Assembly (NCBI RefSeq): GCF_000312665.1
Contig: NZ_HF536772.1
Location: 746,798 to 810,797, forward strand
Source: Rhizobium mesoamericanum STM3625
GTDB taxonomy: Bacteria > Pseudomonadota > Alphaproteobacteria > Rhizobiales > Rhizobiaceae
Direction of reading: 5' to 3'
Length of the DNA: 64,000 bases
Positions within the stretch are counted from its first letter, which is position 1. Each line of letters begins with the position of its first letter. Below are positions 6,666 through 15,568 of this stretch, piece after piece. Below the pieces are notes generated by a model. That model ran no database searches. It worked only from the letters and a program-made list of their open reading frames with translations, and was not told where the DNA came from. Made by a program: the position numbers and the translations under genes.

Positions 6666-9383
6666 ATGAAAAGCATGCCGGAAGACAACCGCGACAAGGT
6701 TGGCAGGCCCTCGCCCGATGCACTGCTTGAGAAGGCGCGACAGGAGACCCGTGGCCGGCTGAAGATATTCCTCGGCGCCGCGCCCGGCGTAGGCAAGACC
6801 TACGAGATGTTGGAGTCGGGCCGCGCCAAGCTGTCCGATGGTGTCGACGTGGTGATCGGAATCGTCGAGACCCATGGCCGCAAGGAAACACAGGCCCTGG
6901 TCGAGGGTTTCGAAGTCATTCCCCGCGTCAAGATCGACTACAAGGGCCGCCCTCTCGAGGAAATGGATATCGATGCCATCCTTGCACGCCGGCCCGGGCT
7001 TGTCCTTGTCGACGAACTTGCCCATACGAACGCCGAAGGAAGCCGGCACCCCAAGCGCTACCTCGACGTGAAGGAATTGCTTGACCGCGGCATCGACGTC
7101 TATTCGACGCTGAACATCCAGCACGTTGAGAGCCTGAACGACGTCGTCTCTCAAATCACTCGCGTCCGCGTCCGCGAGACGGTCCCCGACTCGATCATCG
7201 ACATGGCGGATGACGTCGAGATCATCGATCTGACGCCGGACGATCTGATCAAACGGCTGCACGACGGGAAGGTCTATGTCCCCAGAACCGCTGAACGCGC
7301 CCTGACCAATTATTTCACCCCGGGCAACCTGACCGCGCTGCGTGAACTTGCATTGCGCAAGACCGCGCAGCGAGTCGATGACCAGTTGCTGAACCACATG
7401 CAGGCACATGCCATCGCTGGCCCCTGGGCTGCCGGTGAAAGGGTCCTTGTATCTGTCGATCAGCATCCACGATCAGCTTCGCTCGTGCGCTACGCGTCTC
7501 GAATGGCCTCGCGACTGCGAGCACCGTGGGCAGCCGTCTACGTCGAAACCAATCGTTCGATCAGCCTGACGGAACCTGACCGCGACACGATTGCAGCAAC
7601 GCTCCGACTGGCTGAACAGCTTGGCGGCGAGGCAATCACCATTCCAGGTCGCGAAGTCTCGGAAGAGCTGGTCCGGCACGCCGCGGCCAACAATATCACG
7701 CATATCGTCATCGGAGCGCCCAGCAAGCCGACATGGCGTGATTGGTTCCACCGCTCCATCGTCGACGATCTGATCCGAACATCGGGCAGCATCAGCGTCC
7801 ACGTGATTTCCGGCAACGAGAAAGACGGGGCATCCGCGAGCAGCATGAAAACTGCCCCCTCCTCGCCGGCGTTCAATATCCAGGCGTATCTCTCCGCCAC
7901 GGCCTATGTAGCAATCGCGCTCGTCGCTGGTGTCGTACTTGATCAGGTGCTGGATGTCCGAAACCTTGCCCTTGTGTTCCTCATGGCCGTTCTCACGTCA
8001 GCGGTAATCCACGGGCTTCGTCCAGCGCTCTACACCTGCATTCTCAGCGCCCTCGCCTTCAACTTCTTCTTCCTGCCGCCTCGCTACACGCTGACGATCA
8101 GCGATCCGGAGAGCGTACTTGCATTGTTCTTTTTCCTGGGCGTTGCCGTCATTGCCAGCAATCTCACAGCAACGGTCCAACGCCAGGCGGCCGCTGCCCG
8201 GCAGCGTGCCAGAACGACCGAAGACCTCTACCTGTTCTCCAAAAAATTGGCCGGAACGGGCACGCTCGATGACGTTCTCTGGGCCACCGCCTTTCAGCTG
8301 GCGTCGATGCTCAAGGTCCGCGTCGTGCTTCTACTGCCAGAGGAAGGCACCATCTGCGTCAAGGCCGGCTATCCGCCGGACGACACCCTCGACGAGGCGG
8401 ATATTGCCGCTGCCCGGTGGGCATGGGAGCACAATCACGCCGCCGGCCGCGGCGCTGATACACTGCCTGGCGCCAAACGCCTTTATGTACCGCTGCGAAC
8501 CGGACGGGCAGCTGTTGGCGTGATCGGCCTCGACAATGACCGACGCGATGGCCCCCTATTGACGCCTGAGCAGCAACGCCTTCTCGACGCGTTGGCGGAC
8601 CAGGCAGCGCTTGCAATCGAGCGCATTCAACTTGTGGCAGATGTCGATCGTGCAAGGCTTGCGGCGGAAGCCGACCGCTTGCGCTCTGCCCTTCTGACCT
8701 CGATCTCGCATGACCTGAAGACTCCACTCGCGGCCGTCCTTGGCGCTGCCGGCACGCTGCGTGACTATCTCGATTCCATGCCGCAGGAAGATCGAATGGA
8801 TCTTCTGTCTACCGTTATCGACGAGTCGGAACGACTGAACCGCTTTATCGCCAACCTGCTCGACATGACGAAAATCGAATCCGGGGCAATGGAGCCTAAC
8901 TATGCCTTGCACTATCCCGGCGACATTGTTGGAAGCGCGCTGCGCCGCGCCGAGAAAATTCTCGCGCACCATCAGACCATCACGACAATCCCTCCGGACC
9001 TGCCGATGGTCCGTGTCGATCCCGTACTTTTTGAGCAGGTGCTTTTCAATCTGCTTGACAATGCTGCCAAGTATGCGCCGCAAGGATCGTCGATCCGGAT
9101 TGAAGGGCGGGCGGATGAATACAACGTGATGATCCAGGTTTCGGACGAAGGCCCTGGCATTCCCCCGGCAGACCTAGACCGCGTTTTCGATACCTTCTAC
9201 CGCGTGCGCAAAGGCGATCAGGTTCGCGCTGGCACGGGCCTCGGCCTGCCGATCTGCCGAGGTTTTGTCGAGGCGATGGGTGGCACGATCACAGCCGGAA
9301 ATCGCTCTAATCATTCCGGTGCCGTCTTCACCATCCGTCTTCCACGACCAAAGGAAATTCCGAAATTGGATGAGCTCAAATGA
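6666..9383 (+). CDS. kdpD: KdpD, sensor histidine kinase for K+ limitation and osmotic stress
   Basis: A 905-residue membrane kinase of standard length (E. coli 894). In order: a KdpD N-terminal domain with Walker A G-A-A-P-G-V-G-K-T near residue 38 and V-D-E-L-A-H-T-N near 116; a universal-stress-like domain at about 250-380; four membrane helices at about 400-505; a GAF-like region at about 520-660; a HisKA segment with the phospho-acceptor His682 in S-H-D-L-K-T-P-L; and a HATPase domain with N-L-L-D-N-A-A-K and G-T-G-L-G-L-P-I. It phosphorylates KdpE. The stop overlaps the kdpE start as ATGA. An internal ATG at 6675 is an alternative start. Confidence 0.97.
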   Translation: MKSMPEDNRDKVGRPSPDALLEKARQETRGRLKIFLGAAPGVGKTYEMLESGRAKLSDGVDVVIGIVETHGRKETQALVEGFEVIPRVKIDYKGRPLEEMDIDAILARRPGLVLVDELAHTNAEGSRHPKRYLDVKELLDRGIDVYSTLNIQHVESLNDVVSQITRVRVRETVPDSIIDMADDVEIIDLTPDDLIKRLHDGKVYVPRTAERALTNYFTPGNLTALRELALRKTAQRVDDQLLNHMQAHAIAGPWAAGERVLVSVDQHPRSASLVRYASRMASRLRAPWAAVYVETNRSISLTEPDRDTIAATLRLAEQLGGEAITIPGREVSEELVRHAAANNITHIVIGAPSKPTWRDWFHRSIVDDLIRTSGSISVHVISGNEKDGASASSMKTAPSSPAFNIQAYLSATAYVAIALVAGVVLDQVLDVRNLALVFLMAVLTSAVIHGLRPALYTCILSALAFNFFFLPPRYTLTISDPESVLALFFFLGVAVIASNLTATVQRQAAAARQRARTTEDLYLFSKKLAGTGTLDDVLWATAFQLASMLKVRVVLLLPEEGTICVKAGYPPDDTLDEADIAAARWAWEHNHAAGRGADTLPGAKRLYVPLRTGRAAVGVIGLDNDRRDGPLLTPEQQRLLDALADQAALAIERIQLVADVDRARLAAEADRLRSALLTSISHDLKTPLAAVLGAAGTLRDYLDSMPQEDRMDLLSTVIDESERLNRFIANLLDMTKIESGAMEPNYALHYPGDIVGSALRRAEKILAHHQTITTIPPDLPMVRVDPVLFEQVLFNLLDNAAKYAPQGSSIRIEGRADEYNVMIQVSDEGPGIPPADLDRVFDTFYRVRKGDQVRAGTGLGLPICRGFVEAMGGTITAGNRSNHSGAVFTIRLPRPKEIPKLDELK

Positions 9384-10084
9384 CCGGTTCAGCCGTAAAA
9401 ATTCTCGTCGTCGATGACGAGCCTCCGATCCGAAAACTGCTTCGCGTTGGCCTCACCGCACAAGGTTATGAAGTGCACGAGGCGCCGAACGGCGCTGCTG
9501 CTCTGCAGTCGGCGAAGGACGAACCGCCTGATCTGATCGTGCTCGACCTTGGCCTGCCGGACAAATCGGGGCACGAACTGTTGCAGGAATGGAGAGACGC
9601 GGGCCTAACCTTGCCCATTGTGATCCTGTCCAGCCGTACAGATGAAACTGGTATCGTCAATGCTCTCGAAGCGGGGGCTGACGACTATCTAACGAAGCCG
9701 TTCGGAATGAACGAACTCGGCGCTCGGCTGCGGGTCGCCTTACGCCATCGCTTGCAGCAGCAGGGGGAGCGGGCGATCTTTCAGGCTGGCGGCCTGTCAA
9801 TTGATCTGGTCAAACGCATCGTCAAGATCGAAGGCAGGGAAATCAAGCTCTCGCCGAAGGAATATGACATTCTGAGGGTTCTTGCCCAGCATGCCGGCAA
9901 GGTTCTGACCCACCAGTTCCTCCTGAAGCAGATCTGGGGACCGGCCGCCGACGTGCAATATTTGCGGGTCTATGTTCGACAGTTACGCCAGAAGATCGAA
10001 CAGAGCCCGGACCAGCCGCAATATATCACCACCGAGACCGGTGTCGGGTACAGACTGAAAGAAGCGGATCCCCCAACAGGGTAG
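9380..10084 (+). CDS. kdpE: KdpE, OmpR-family response regulator of the kdp operon
   Basis: A 234-residue two-domain regulator. The receiver domain (about residues 1-125) has the acidic pair in V-V-D-D-E, the phospho-acceptor Asp56 in V-L-D-L-G-L-P-D and the conserved Lys in L-T-K-P-F. The winged-helix DNA-binding domain (about 130-230) contains L-S-P-K-E-Y-D-I-L and the terminal T-E-T-G-V-G-Y-R-L. It should bind the TTTATA-N5-TTTATA repeat at 1600 and activate kdp, and thereby itself. It ends the operon, and the convergent methyltransferase gene stops one base further on. Confidence 0.97.
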   Translation: MTGSAVKILVVDDEPPIRKLLRVGLTAQGYEVHEAPNGAAALQSAKDEPPDLIVLDLGLPDKSGHELLQEWRDAGLTLPIVILSSRTDETGIVNALEAGADDYLTKPFGMNELGARLRVALRHRLQQQGERAIFQAGGLSIDLVKRIVKIEGREIKLSPKEYDILRVLAQHAGKVLTHQFLLKQIWGPAADVQYLRVYVRQLRQKIEQSPDQPQYITTETGVGYRLKEADPPTG

Positions 10085-10085
10085 G

Positions 10086-10868
10086 TTATCGATAGACGCG
10101 CTCCGATAGTGCGCGCAGACCGAGCCCGACCATCACTTCGTGAGCGATGCGCCGGCGTATCGGATTATGCAATCGGATGGCGGTCGAACCGAGAAAGGCG
10201 GTTTCGATATGCTCGAATGCCTTGAGGTCAGTCGAAGTCCTGATCGCACGCGCGTAGAACTCGTGGAACGGCTGCCGACAAACATAAGTCTTGTATTTTG
10301 TTAGGCAGAAAACGGAAAAGCGACCAGCCTCTTCGCGCAGGAAGTCGGTCACGCCGGCAGTTACCTCGGGCCAAGCCGGATTGAACGTATCGTCGAAAAC
10401 GATGATTCCATGCTCGGCAAGCGACGCGGCAGCAAGACGACTATCGGACGCGACGTGGTGAAGCATGTGGCCCCCGTCGATACTGAAGAATCGGACGGCC
10501 CCGGCTCTTTCGGTAATGTTCTCTGGCTGGAGCAGCGTGCTGTCGCTTTTGATGACGCATTCGGCGTCCACGGAAAGGCCAAGTCGACGGCCGCCCGCCA
10601 CGAAACGTTCGTACTGCGTCGTGCCGCGGTCCGGATTCACGATATCAAATGGATCGATAGCTACGATCTTGGCCGCGTCTCCGCAGATCTTCCGCAACAG
10701 AAAGTAGGAACGTCCATAGTAAACGCCGATCTCGGCTAGGCTACCTTGCAAAGATGCTGATTCTTGGGATAGCAAAACCGCAAGAAATACCAGAGCGTCC
10801 GGCGGATCAATGTATCCTTCGATCGCCTGAAGATCATGGAATATGAACTTTCTGATCGACGAATCCAT
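10086..10868 (-). CDS. Class I SAM-dependent methyltransferase (Methyltransf_24-like)
   Basis: A 260-residue protein with a Rossmann-type SAM site: E-I-G-V-Y-Y-G-R-S at about residues 46-54, V-A-I-D-P-F-D at about 72-78 and F-F-S-I-D-G-G-H at about 125-132, then F-D-D at about 155 and W-P-E-V-T-A-G-V. This arrangement is typical of methyltransferases of small metabolites or sugars found near polysaccharide genes, but the substrate cannot be read from the sequence. I chose the start at 10868 because it gives the normal family length; the frame stays open to 11003, with no recognisable protein in the extra part. The gene is convergent with kdpE and divergent from galE. Confidence 0.8.
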   Translation of the reverse strand: MDSSIRKFIFHDLQAIEGYIDPPDALVFLAVLLSQESASLQGSLAEIGVYYGRSYFLLRKICGDAAKIVAIDPFDIVNPDRGTTQYERFVAGGRRLGLSVDAECVIKSDSTLLQPENITERAGAVRFFSIDGGHMLHHVASDSRLAAASLAEHGIIVFDDTFNPAWPEVTAGVTDFLREEAGRFSVFCLTKYKTYVCRQPFHEFYARAIRTSTDLKAFEHIETAFLGSTAIRLHNPIRRRIAHEVMVGLGLRALSERVYR

Positions 10869-11215
10869 TAGGCGTCGGCCTCTAATTTCACGGCGGCTAC
10901 TTGCGAAGGGAACAATTCTTCGCAGAGAACAAGAACAAAAGTCAATTCTATTTAAAATGACGCGCCCGCATGATTCAGAAGTACGACTGGTTGTTGACGT
11001 CACTGTTGAATAGAGATCGCAATGTTATTTCGAGCGTTGCGTATGTCTGGTACCGGTAGACAGTCAGCTACATGGAAAATCTTCGGCGCATCAATTTGCT
11101 AATGCCGTGATAGACAAAAAACGCGTGACATCCGCGCCACCTTCGTTTCGTTCTTTTCCTCGCCATCGACCTGCTCTAAGTCTTCTACATCCGAAACGAG
11201 AATTGAAGGTGGTGC
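10869..11215. other. Intergenic region between the divergent methyltransferase and galE genes
   Basis: 347 bases without a convincing gene. It is AT-richer than its surroundings, especially at 10940-10960. It contains the inverted repeat TGCGAAG (10902-10908) and CTTCGCA (10918-10924), which would form a hairpin in the methyltransferase leader. Both outward promoters must lie here, but I could not assign -35/-10 boxes with confidence. The galE ribosome-binding site AAGGTGG is at 11204-11210. Confidence 0.6.
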
Positions 11216-12199
11216 ATGGCAGGTGAAACGATTCTGGTCGTGGGCGGCGCTGGTTATATCGGCTCCCATACGTGTCTCGATCTTGCAAACAAGGGGTTCC
11301 AACCGGTCGTTTTCGACAATTTCTCCAACGGCCATCGCGAATTCGTGAGGTGGGGGGCCGCTGAGGAAGGGGATATCCGGGACCGAGTTCGCCTTGACGA
11401 GGTTCTGGCCAAGCACAAGCCAGCTGCCATCCTGCACTTTGCCGCCCTCATCGAGGTCGGTGAATCGGTCAAGGATCCGGTTGCCTTCTACGAGAACAAC
11501 GTCATTGGCACGCTGACACTTTTGGCTGCCGCTCAGGCGGCGGGCGTCAAGGCATTCGTCTTCTCGTCCACCTGCGCGACCTACGGCTTACCACAAAGCG
11601 TCCCGCTCGATGAGACGCATCGCCAGGTGCCGATCAATCCCTATGGTCGTACAAAATACATCGTGGAGCAGGCGCTTGCCGACTACGACAAGTATACCGG
11701 CTTTCGATCGGTCGTACTTCGCTACTTCAATGCGGCCGGCGCCGACTTCGAGGGCCGGATCGGCGAGTGGCATCAGCCTGAAACGCACGCCATACCGCTC
11801 GCGATTGATGCCGCCCTTGGCCGTCGTGAAGGCTTCAAAGTATTCGGCACCGACTACGAGACAAGAGACGGCACCTGTGTCCGCGACTACATCCATGTGC
11901 TAGATCTCGCCGATGCGCACGTCCGCGCCGTGGAGTATCTGCTGCGAGGCGGGGAATCTGTTGCGCTCAATCTCGGCACCGGCACTGGAACCACGGTGAA
12001 GGAGTTGCTCGGCGCCATCGAGCGCGTGTCGGAGCGACCGTTTCCCGTAGAATATGTCGGCCGCCGCGAAGGCGACTCGCACACGCTGGTTGCCAACAAT
12101 GACAAGGCGCGGGAGGTTCTAGGCTGGACGCCGCAGTATGATTTGTCTCAGATCATCCGATCGGCGTGGAACTGGCACGCAAAATCAAACCAGCACTGA
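11216..12199 (+). CDS. galE: UDP-glucose 4-epimerase (GalE/ExoB)
   Basis: A 327-residue short-chain dehydrogenase-type epimerase that interconverts UDP-glucose and UDP-galactose, providing galactose for exopolysaccharide and lipopolysaccharide. The NAD site G-G-A-G-Y-I-G-S-H is at residues 10-18. The catalytic region has S-S-T-C-A-T-Y-G near 119-126 and the Y-G-R-T-K motif near 144-148. The protein closely follows the rhizobial ExoB pattern I remember, including F-N-A-A-G-A-D and D-G-T-C-V-R-D-Y-I-H-V. Nine bases separate it from the sulfatase gene, so the two are probably cotranscribed. Confidence 0.95.
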   Translation: MAGETILVVGGAGYIGSHTCLDLANKGFQPVVFDNFSNGHREFVRWGAAEEGDIRDRVRLDEVLAKHKPAAILHFAALIEVGESVKDPVAFYENNVIGTLTLLAAAQAAGVKAFVFSSTCATYGLPQSVPLDETHRQVPINPYGRTKYIVEQALADYDKYTGFRSVVLRYFNAAGADFEGRIGEWHQPETHAIPLAIDAALGRREGFKVFGTDYETRDGTCVRDYIHVLDLADAHVRAVEYLLRGGESVALNLGTGTGTTVKELLGAIERVSERPFPVEYVGRREGDSHTLVANNDKAREVLGWTPQYDLSQIIRSAWNWHAKSNQH

Positions 12200-12208
12200 C
12201 ATACATTC

Positions 12209-13756
12209 ATGACCGGTCGACCGAACATTCTATTGATTACCGCGGACCAATGGCGCGGTGATTGCTTGTCGGCGACCGGACATGCCTATGTCAGGACGCC
12301 CAATGTGGATGCGCTGGCGACGGAAGGCTTCTTGTTTGCCCGCCACTACGCCGGCGCCGCGCCATGCTCGCCGGCGCGCGCCACGCTCTATACCGGCCTT
12401 TATCAGATGAACCACCGGGTTTGCCGCAACGGCTCACCCCTCGATGCGCGATTTGACAACCTGGCGCTGGCGGCCCGGCGGGCGGGTTATGATCCAACGC
12501 TGTTCGGCTACACTGATACCGCGCCCGACCCGCGCGGCATGGGTGCTAACGACCCGAACCTGACGACTTATGAAGGTTTGCTACCCGGCTTTACGGCCCG
12601 GCAACTGCTTCCTGAGCATGAAAAGCAATGGCTGTCCTGGTTGCGCGAACGTGGACACCCGTATGCGGATAGTCGCGACATTCATGTCCCGGTCGGCGCG
12701 CGACGCGGCGAGATCTCGAACGCTCCAACAGCCTATTCGAAGGACGAAACGCAAACGGCGTTTCTCGCGGGCGAGTTCATTCGCTGGCTGGGAGAGCAGG
12801 ATGCGCCTTGGTTCGCGCATATTTCGTTCCTGCGTCCGCATCCGCCGTTTTCGGCACCGTCTCCATACAACGATCTGTTCAGTCCGCAGGACGGTCCGCA
12901 ATTCGCCCGGGCGGCAAACCAAGAGGCGGAGCAGCGATCGCACCCCTATCTCTCCTATGCCATGCCGCGGGTAGGAAAGGGCGGCTTCATCCACGGGGCG
13001 ACCGGCTGCGTAAGCGAGTGGCAAGCAAGCGACTTCGCCGCGATCCGTGCCATCTATTATGGCATGATCACGGAGGTGGACGCCCAACTTGGGCGGATTT
13101 GGCGCGCACTGAGGGAAGCGCGGGCGTGGGATAACACGCTGATTATCTTAACGTCCGATCACGCCGAGATGGCAGGCGATCACTGGATGCTCGGCAAGGG
13201 CGGTTTCTTCGATGGCAGTTATCATATCCCGCTTGTCATCCGCGACCCGCGAGCCGTCACCCGGGGCAGGGTGGTCGAGCGGTTTACGTCGGCCGCAGAC
13301 ATCTTCCCGACACTCTGCGACCGCCTAAATATTCAACCCGAGAATAGCCTGGACGGACAATCCCTGCTGCCGCTCATGGAATGCGAGCCGGGAGGTTGGC
13401 GCGAAGCAGCTTTCTGGGAATTCGACTTCCGCGACATTGTTACACAAGAGCCGGAAACTCATTTCGGATTGCTCTCAAACGAATGCAATCTTGCCGTCAT
13501 CAGGGATGAGCGCTTCAAGTATGTGCATTTCGCCGCACTGCCACCGCTCTTGTTTGATCTGCGGGCCGATCCGATGGAATTGAACGACCTCGCCTCAGAT
13601 AAGACCTATCTCGCCGTCCGGCTTTCCTATGCCGAGAAGCTTCTTTCGATACGGGCCCGCCATCTGGATCAAACGCTGGCCTTTACCGAACTTACGCAGA
13701 AGGGGCCGGTTAAAGCGCCGGCCTTGAGCTCCATTCAAGCGAGGCGCCCAAGATAG
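12209..13756 (+). CDS. Sulfatase-family hydrolase (sulfatase or phosphonate monoester hydrolase)
   Basis: A 515-residue member of the alkaline phosphatase superfamily. The formylglycine-forming motif C-S-P-A-R has its Cys at residue 53, followed by T-L-Y-T-G-L-Y-Q-M-N-H-R. Metal-binding Asp residues are seen at the N-terminus (T-A-D-Q-W-R-G-D) and in T-S-D-H-A-E-M near residue 312. The length and the L-Y-x-M-N-H-R segment resemble the rhizobial phosphonate monoester hydrolase that I remember, so sulfate esters, phosphonates or phosphodiesters are all possible substrates. No signal peptide is evident, so it is probably cytoplasmic. Activation needs a formylglycine-generating enzyme, which is not in this window. 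Its 3' end overlaps the convergent DUF1993 gene by 22 bases. Confidence 0.85.
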   Translation: MTGRPNILLITADQWRGDCLSATGHAYVRTPNVDALATEGFLFARHYAGAAPCSPARATLYTGLYQMNHRVCRNGSPLDARFDNLALAARRAGYDPTLFGYTDTAPDPRGMGANDPNLTTYEGLLPGFTARQLLPEHEKQWLSWLRERGHPYADSRDIHVPVGARRGEISNAPTAYSKDETQTAFLAGEFIRWLGEQDAPWFAHISFLRPHPPFSAPSPYNDLFSPQDGPQFARAANQEAEQRSHPYLSYAMPRVGKGGFIHGATGCVSEWQASDFAAIRAIYYGMITEVDAQLGRIWRALREARAWDNTLIILTSDHAEMAGDHWMLGKGGFFDGSYHIPLVIRDPRAVTRGRVVERFTSAADIFPTLCDRLNIQPENSLDGQSLLPLMECEPGGWREAAFWEFDFRDIVTQEPETHFGLLSNECNLAVIRDERFKYVHFAALPPLLFDLRADPMELNDLASDKTYLAVRLSYAEKLLSIRARHLDQTLAFTELTQKGPVKAPALSSIQARRPR

Positions 13757-14244
13757 TCCATCTTGCCGACCGGAACGCCCCGGTTGCGCAGGATCGCGTG
13801 TGCCGTCACGAGGTGAAAGAAGAAGTTCGGAAGCGCGAAGTTCATGACGTACTCGTCGCCGCGGAACGCGATCTTGTTGCCCCCTGGCGAAAGGATGACT
13901 TCCTGCGTTTCCGTTCCCTCGAGCACGGCCGGCGCGATGGTAGCGAGATAAGCTTCCGTTTTCGCAACCCGCGCGCGCAATTCGGCGATCGTCATTTCAT
14001 TGTCTTCGAATTTCGGCGCTTCGCTGGCGGTCAGCCGCGCAATCGCCAATTTGGCGGTATCGGTCGCACGCTGATACTGCCCTGAAAACGGCAGCATGTC
14101 CGAAGACAGCCGCGCGGCAACCAGTTCCGCACTGTCGATGCCTTTTTCGATCGCGAAGGCCTCGGCCTTATCGAGATAGGTTTTCAGGGTTCCAAGGCCA
14201 CGTTGGAAGACAGGGACTGTTGAGCGATACATCGAAATAGGCAT
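13735..14244 (-). CDS. DUF1993 family protein
   Basis: A 169-residue soluble helical protein of the DUF1993 type, recognised from the N-terminal S-M-Y-R-S-T-V-P-V-F and the C-terminal N-F-F-F-H-L-V-T-A-H-A-I-L-R-N-R-G-V. The fold is related to DinB-like four-helix bundles, but no function is established. It is transcribed toward the sulfatase gene and overlaps its last 22 bases tail to tail. The start at 14244 gives the normal family length. Confidence 0.85.
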   Translation of the reverse strand: MPISMYRSTVPVFQRGLGTLKTYLDKAEAFAIEKGIDSAELVAARLSSDMLPFSGQYQRATDTAKLAIARLTASEAPKFEDNEMTIAELRARVAKTEAYLATIAPAVLEGTETQEVILSPGGNKIAFRGDEYVMNFALPNFFFHLVTAHAILRNRGVPVGKMDYLGRLA

Positions 14245-14382
14245 CGGCTTTCTCCATGAGAAGCAGCGAAATTGCTGTTGTTGGCGCGATTATATAGTTC
14301 GCGGCATTGCTCTTTTCAGCCTCGCTCGGCGGATCCCTACGATACTTTCGCAACACGACCGGACTTCATCAATGAAATGGGC

Positions 14383-14417
14383 TTGACGCCTTCGGCATAA
14401 AATGGAATAAATATTCC
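14383..14417 (+). promoter_or_regulatory. Promoter with IolR-type operator (GGAA-N6-TTCC) before the sugar ABC operon
   Basis: TTGACG at 14383-14388 is a -35-like box. The expected -10 position (14406-14411, AATAAA) lies inside the inverted repeat GGAATA-AA-TATTCC at 14404-14417. GGAA-N6-TTCC is the motif I remember for IolR, the repressor of myo-inositol catabolism in Sinorhizobium. A repressor sitting on the -10 box would block transcription. The site is 150 bases before the binding-protein gene and is the main feature of the 324-base gap after 14244. Confidence 0.6.
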
Positions 14418-14568
14418 GTGATAGAAATTTTACGGTTCGTTTATTCCGTTTTTGACGGATGGCCAACGGGAGATGGCCCACAACGAGCAAAATACTGGCT
14501 TTGGGCACTGCCCGAAGCTCCGGCGTGAGGAGGGTGCAGCCGGACACCGCTTTGTGGAGGAAAGAACA

Positions 14569-15498
14569 ATGAAGAAATTTATCATGGGTACTGCCATGGC
14601 GCTCGTCCTGTCGACGGCCGCTCATGCTGAAACCGTCGGCGTATCGATGTCGAAATTCGACGACAACTTCCTAACTGTTCTGCGTAACGGGATGCAGAGC
14701 TACTCGAAGACTCTGAACGGCGTGACGCTGCAGGTCGAAGATGCGCAGAACGACGTTGCCAAGCAGCAAAGCCAGATCCAGAACTTTATAGCATCCAAGG
14801 TCGATGCAATCATCGTCAACCCAGTCGACACCGATGCCACGGCGGCCATGTCGAAAATCGCGGCCGAAGCCGGCATTCCGCTGGTTTATGTCAACCGCGA
14901 GCCGGTCAACGTTGACAGCCTTCCGGACAAGCAGGCTTTCGTCGCTTCCAACGAGCAGGAATCCGGCACGCTTGAAACCAAGGAAGTCTGCCGTCTTCTC
15001 GGCGGCAAGGGCAAGGCCGTCATCCTGATGGGCGAACTCTCCAACCAGGCCGCACGTATGCGCACTAAGGATGTCCATGATGTTGTCGCAACCGACAACT
15101 GCAAGGGACTCCAGATCGTTGAGGAGCAGACGGCAAACTGGTCGCGCACAGAAGGTTCGGATTTGATGACCAACTGGCTCTCCAGCGGCATCGAGTTCGA
15201 CGCAGTTATTTCCAATAACGACGAAATGGCGATCGGTGCCATCCAGGCCCTCAAGGCAGCAGGCAAGGATCTCAGCAAAATCGTGATCGGCGGCGTTGAC
15301 GCGACCCAGGACGCTCTTGCCGCAATGCAGGCTGGCGATCTCGATGTGACAGTCTTCCAGGATGCAGCCGGCCAAGGCAAGGGAGCGCTCGACGCGGCTC
15401 TGAAGCTCGCGAAGGGCGAAAAGGTCGAGAAGAAGGTTTATATTCCTTTCCAGCTGGTCACGCCTGACAACTTCAAGGACTTCGTCGCGAAGAACTAA
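14569..15498 (+). CDS. Periplasmic sugar-binding protein, inositol/ribose-type ABC transporter
   Basis: A 309-residue type I periplasmic binding protein (Peripla_BP_4 class). I chose the start at 14569 because it gives a clean signal peptide ([10 protein letters not shown], then A-H-A before cleavage at about residue 20) and follows GGAGG at 14555-14559. The two-lobed domain contains [12 protein letters not shown] near residue 83, V-Y-V-N-R-E-P near 107 and [10 protein letters not shown] near 214, the usual ligand and hinge regions. The IolR-like operator upstream points to myo-inositol or a related cyclitol (inference). The ATPase and permease genes follow in the same direction. Confidence 0.9.
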   Translation: MKKFIMGTAMALVLSTAAHAETVGVSMSKFDDNFLTVLRNGMQSYSKTLNGVTLQVEDAQNDVAKQQSQIQNFIASKVDAIIVNPVDTDATAAMSKIAAEAGIPLVYVNREPVNVDSLPDKQAFVASNEQESGTLETKEVCRLLGGKGKAVILMGELSNQAARMRTKDVHDVVATDNCKGLQIVEEQTANWSRTEGSDLMTNWLSSGIEFDAVISNNDEMAIGAIQALKAAGKDLSKIVIGGVDATQDALAAMQAGDLDVTVFQDAAGQGKGALDAALKLAKGEKVEKKVYIPFQLVTPDNFKDFVAKN

Positions 15499-15568
15499 CG
15501 TCGAGAAAAACGGATGCGGGATACGGTTTCCGCATCTGTCGCTTCAATCCGTGTCGGGAGGAGATGAG

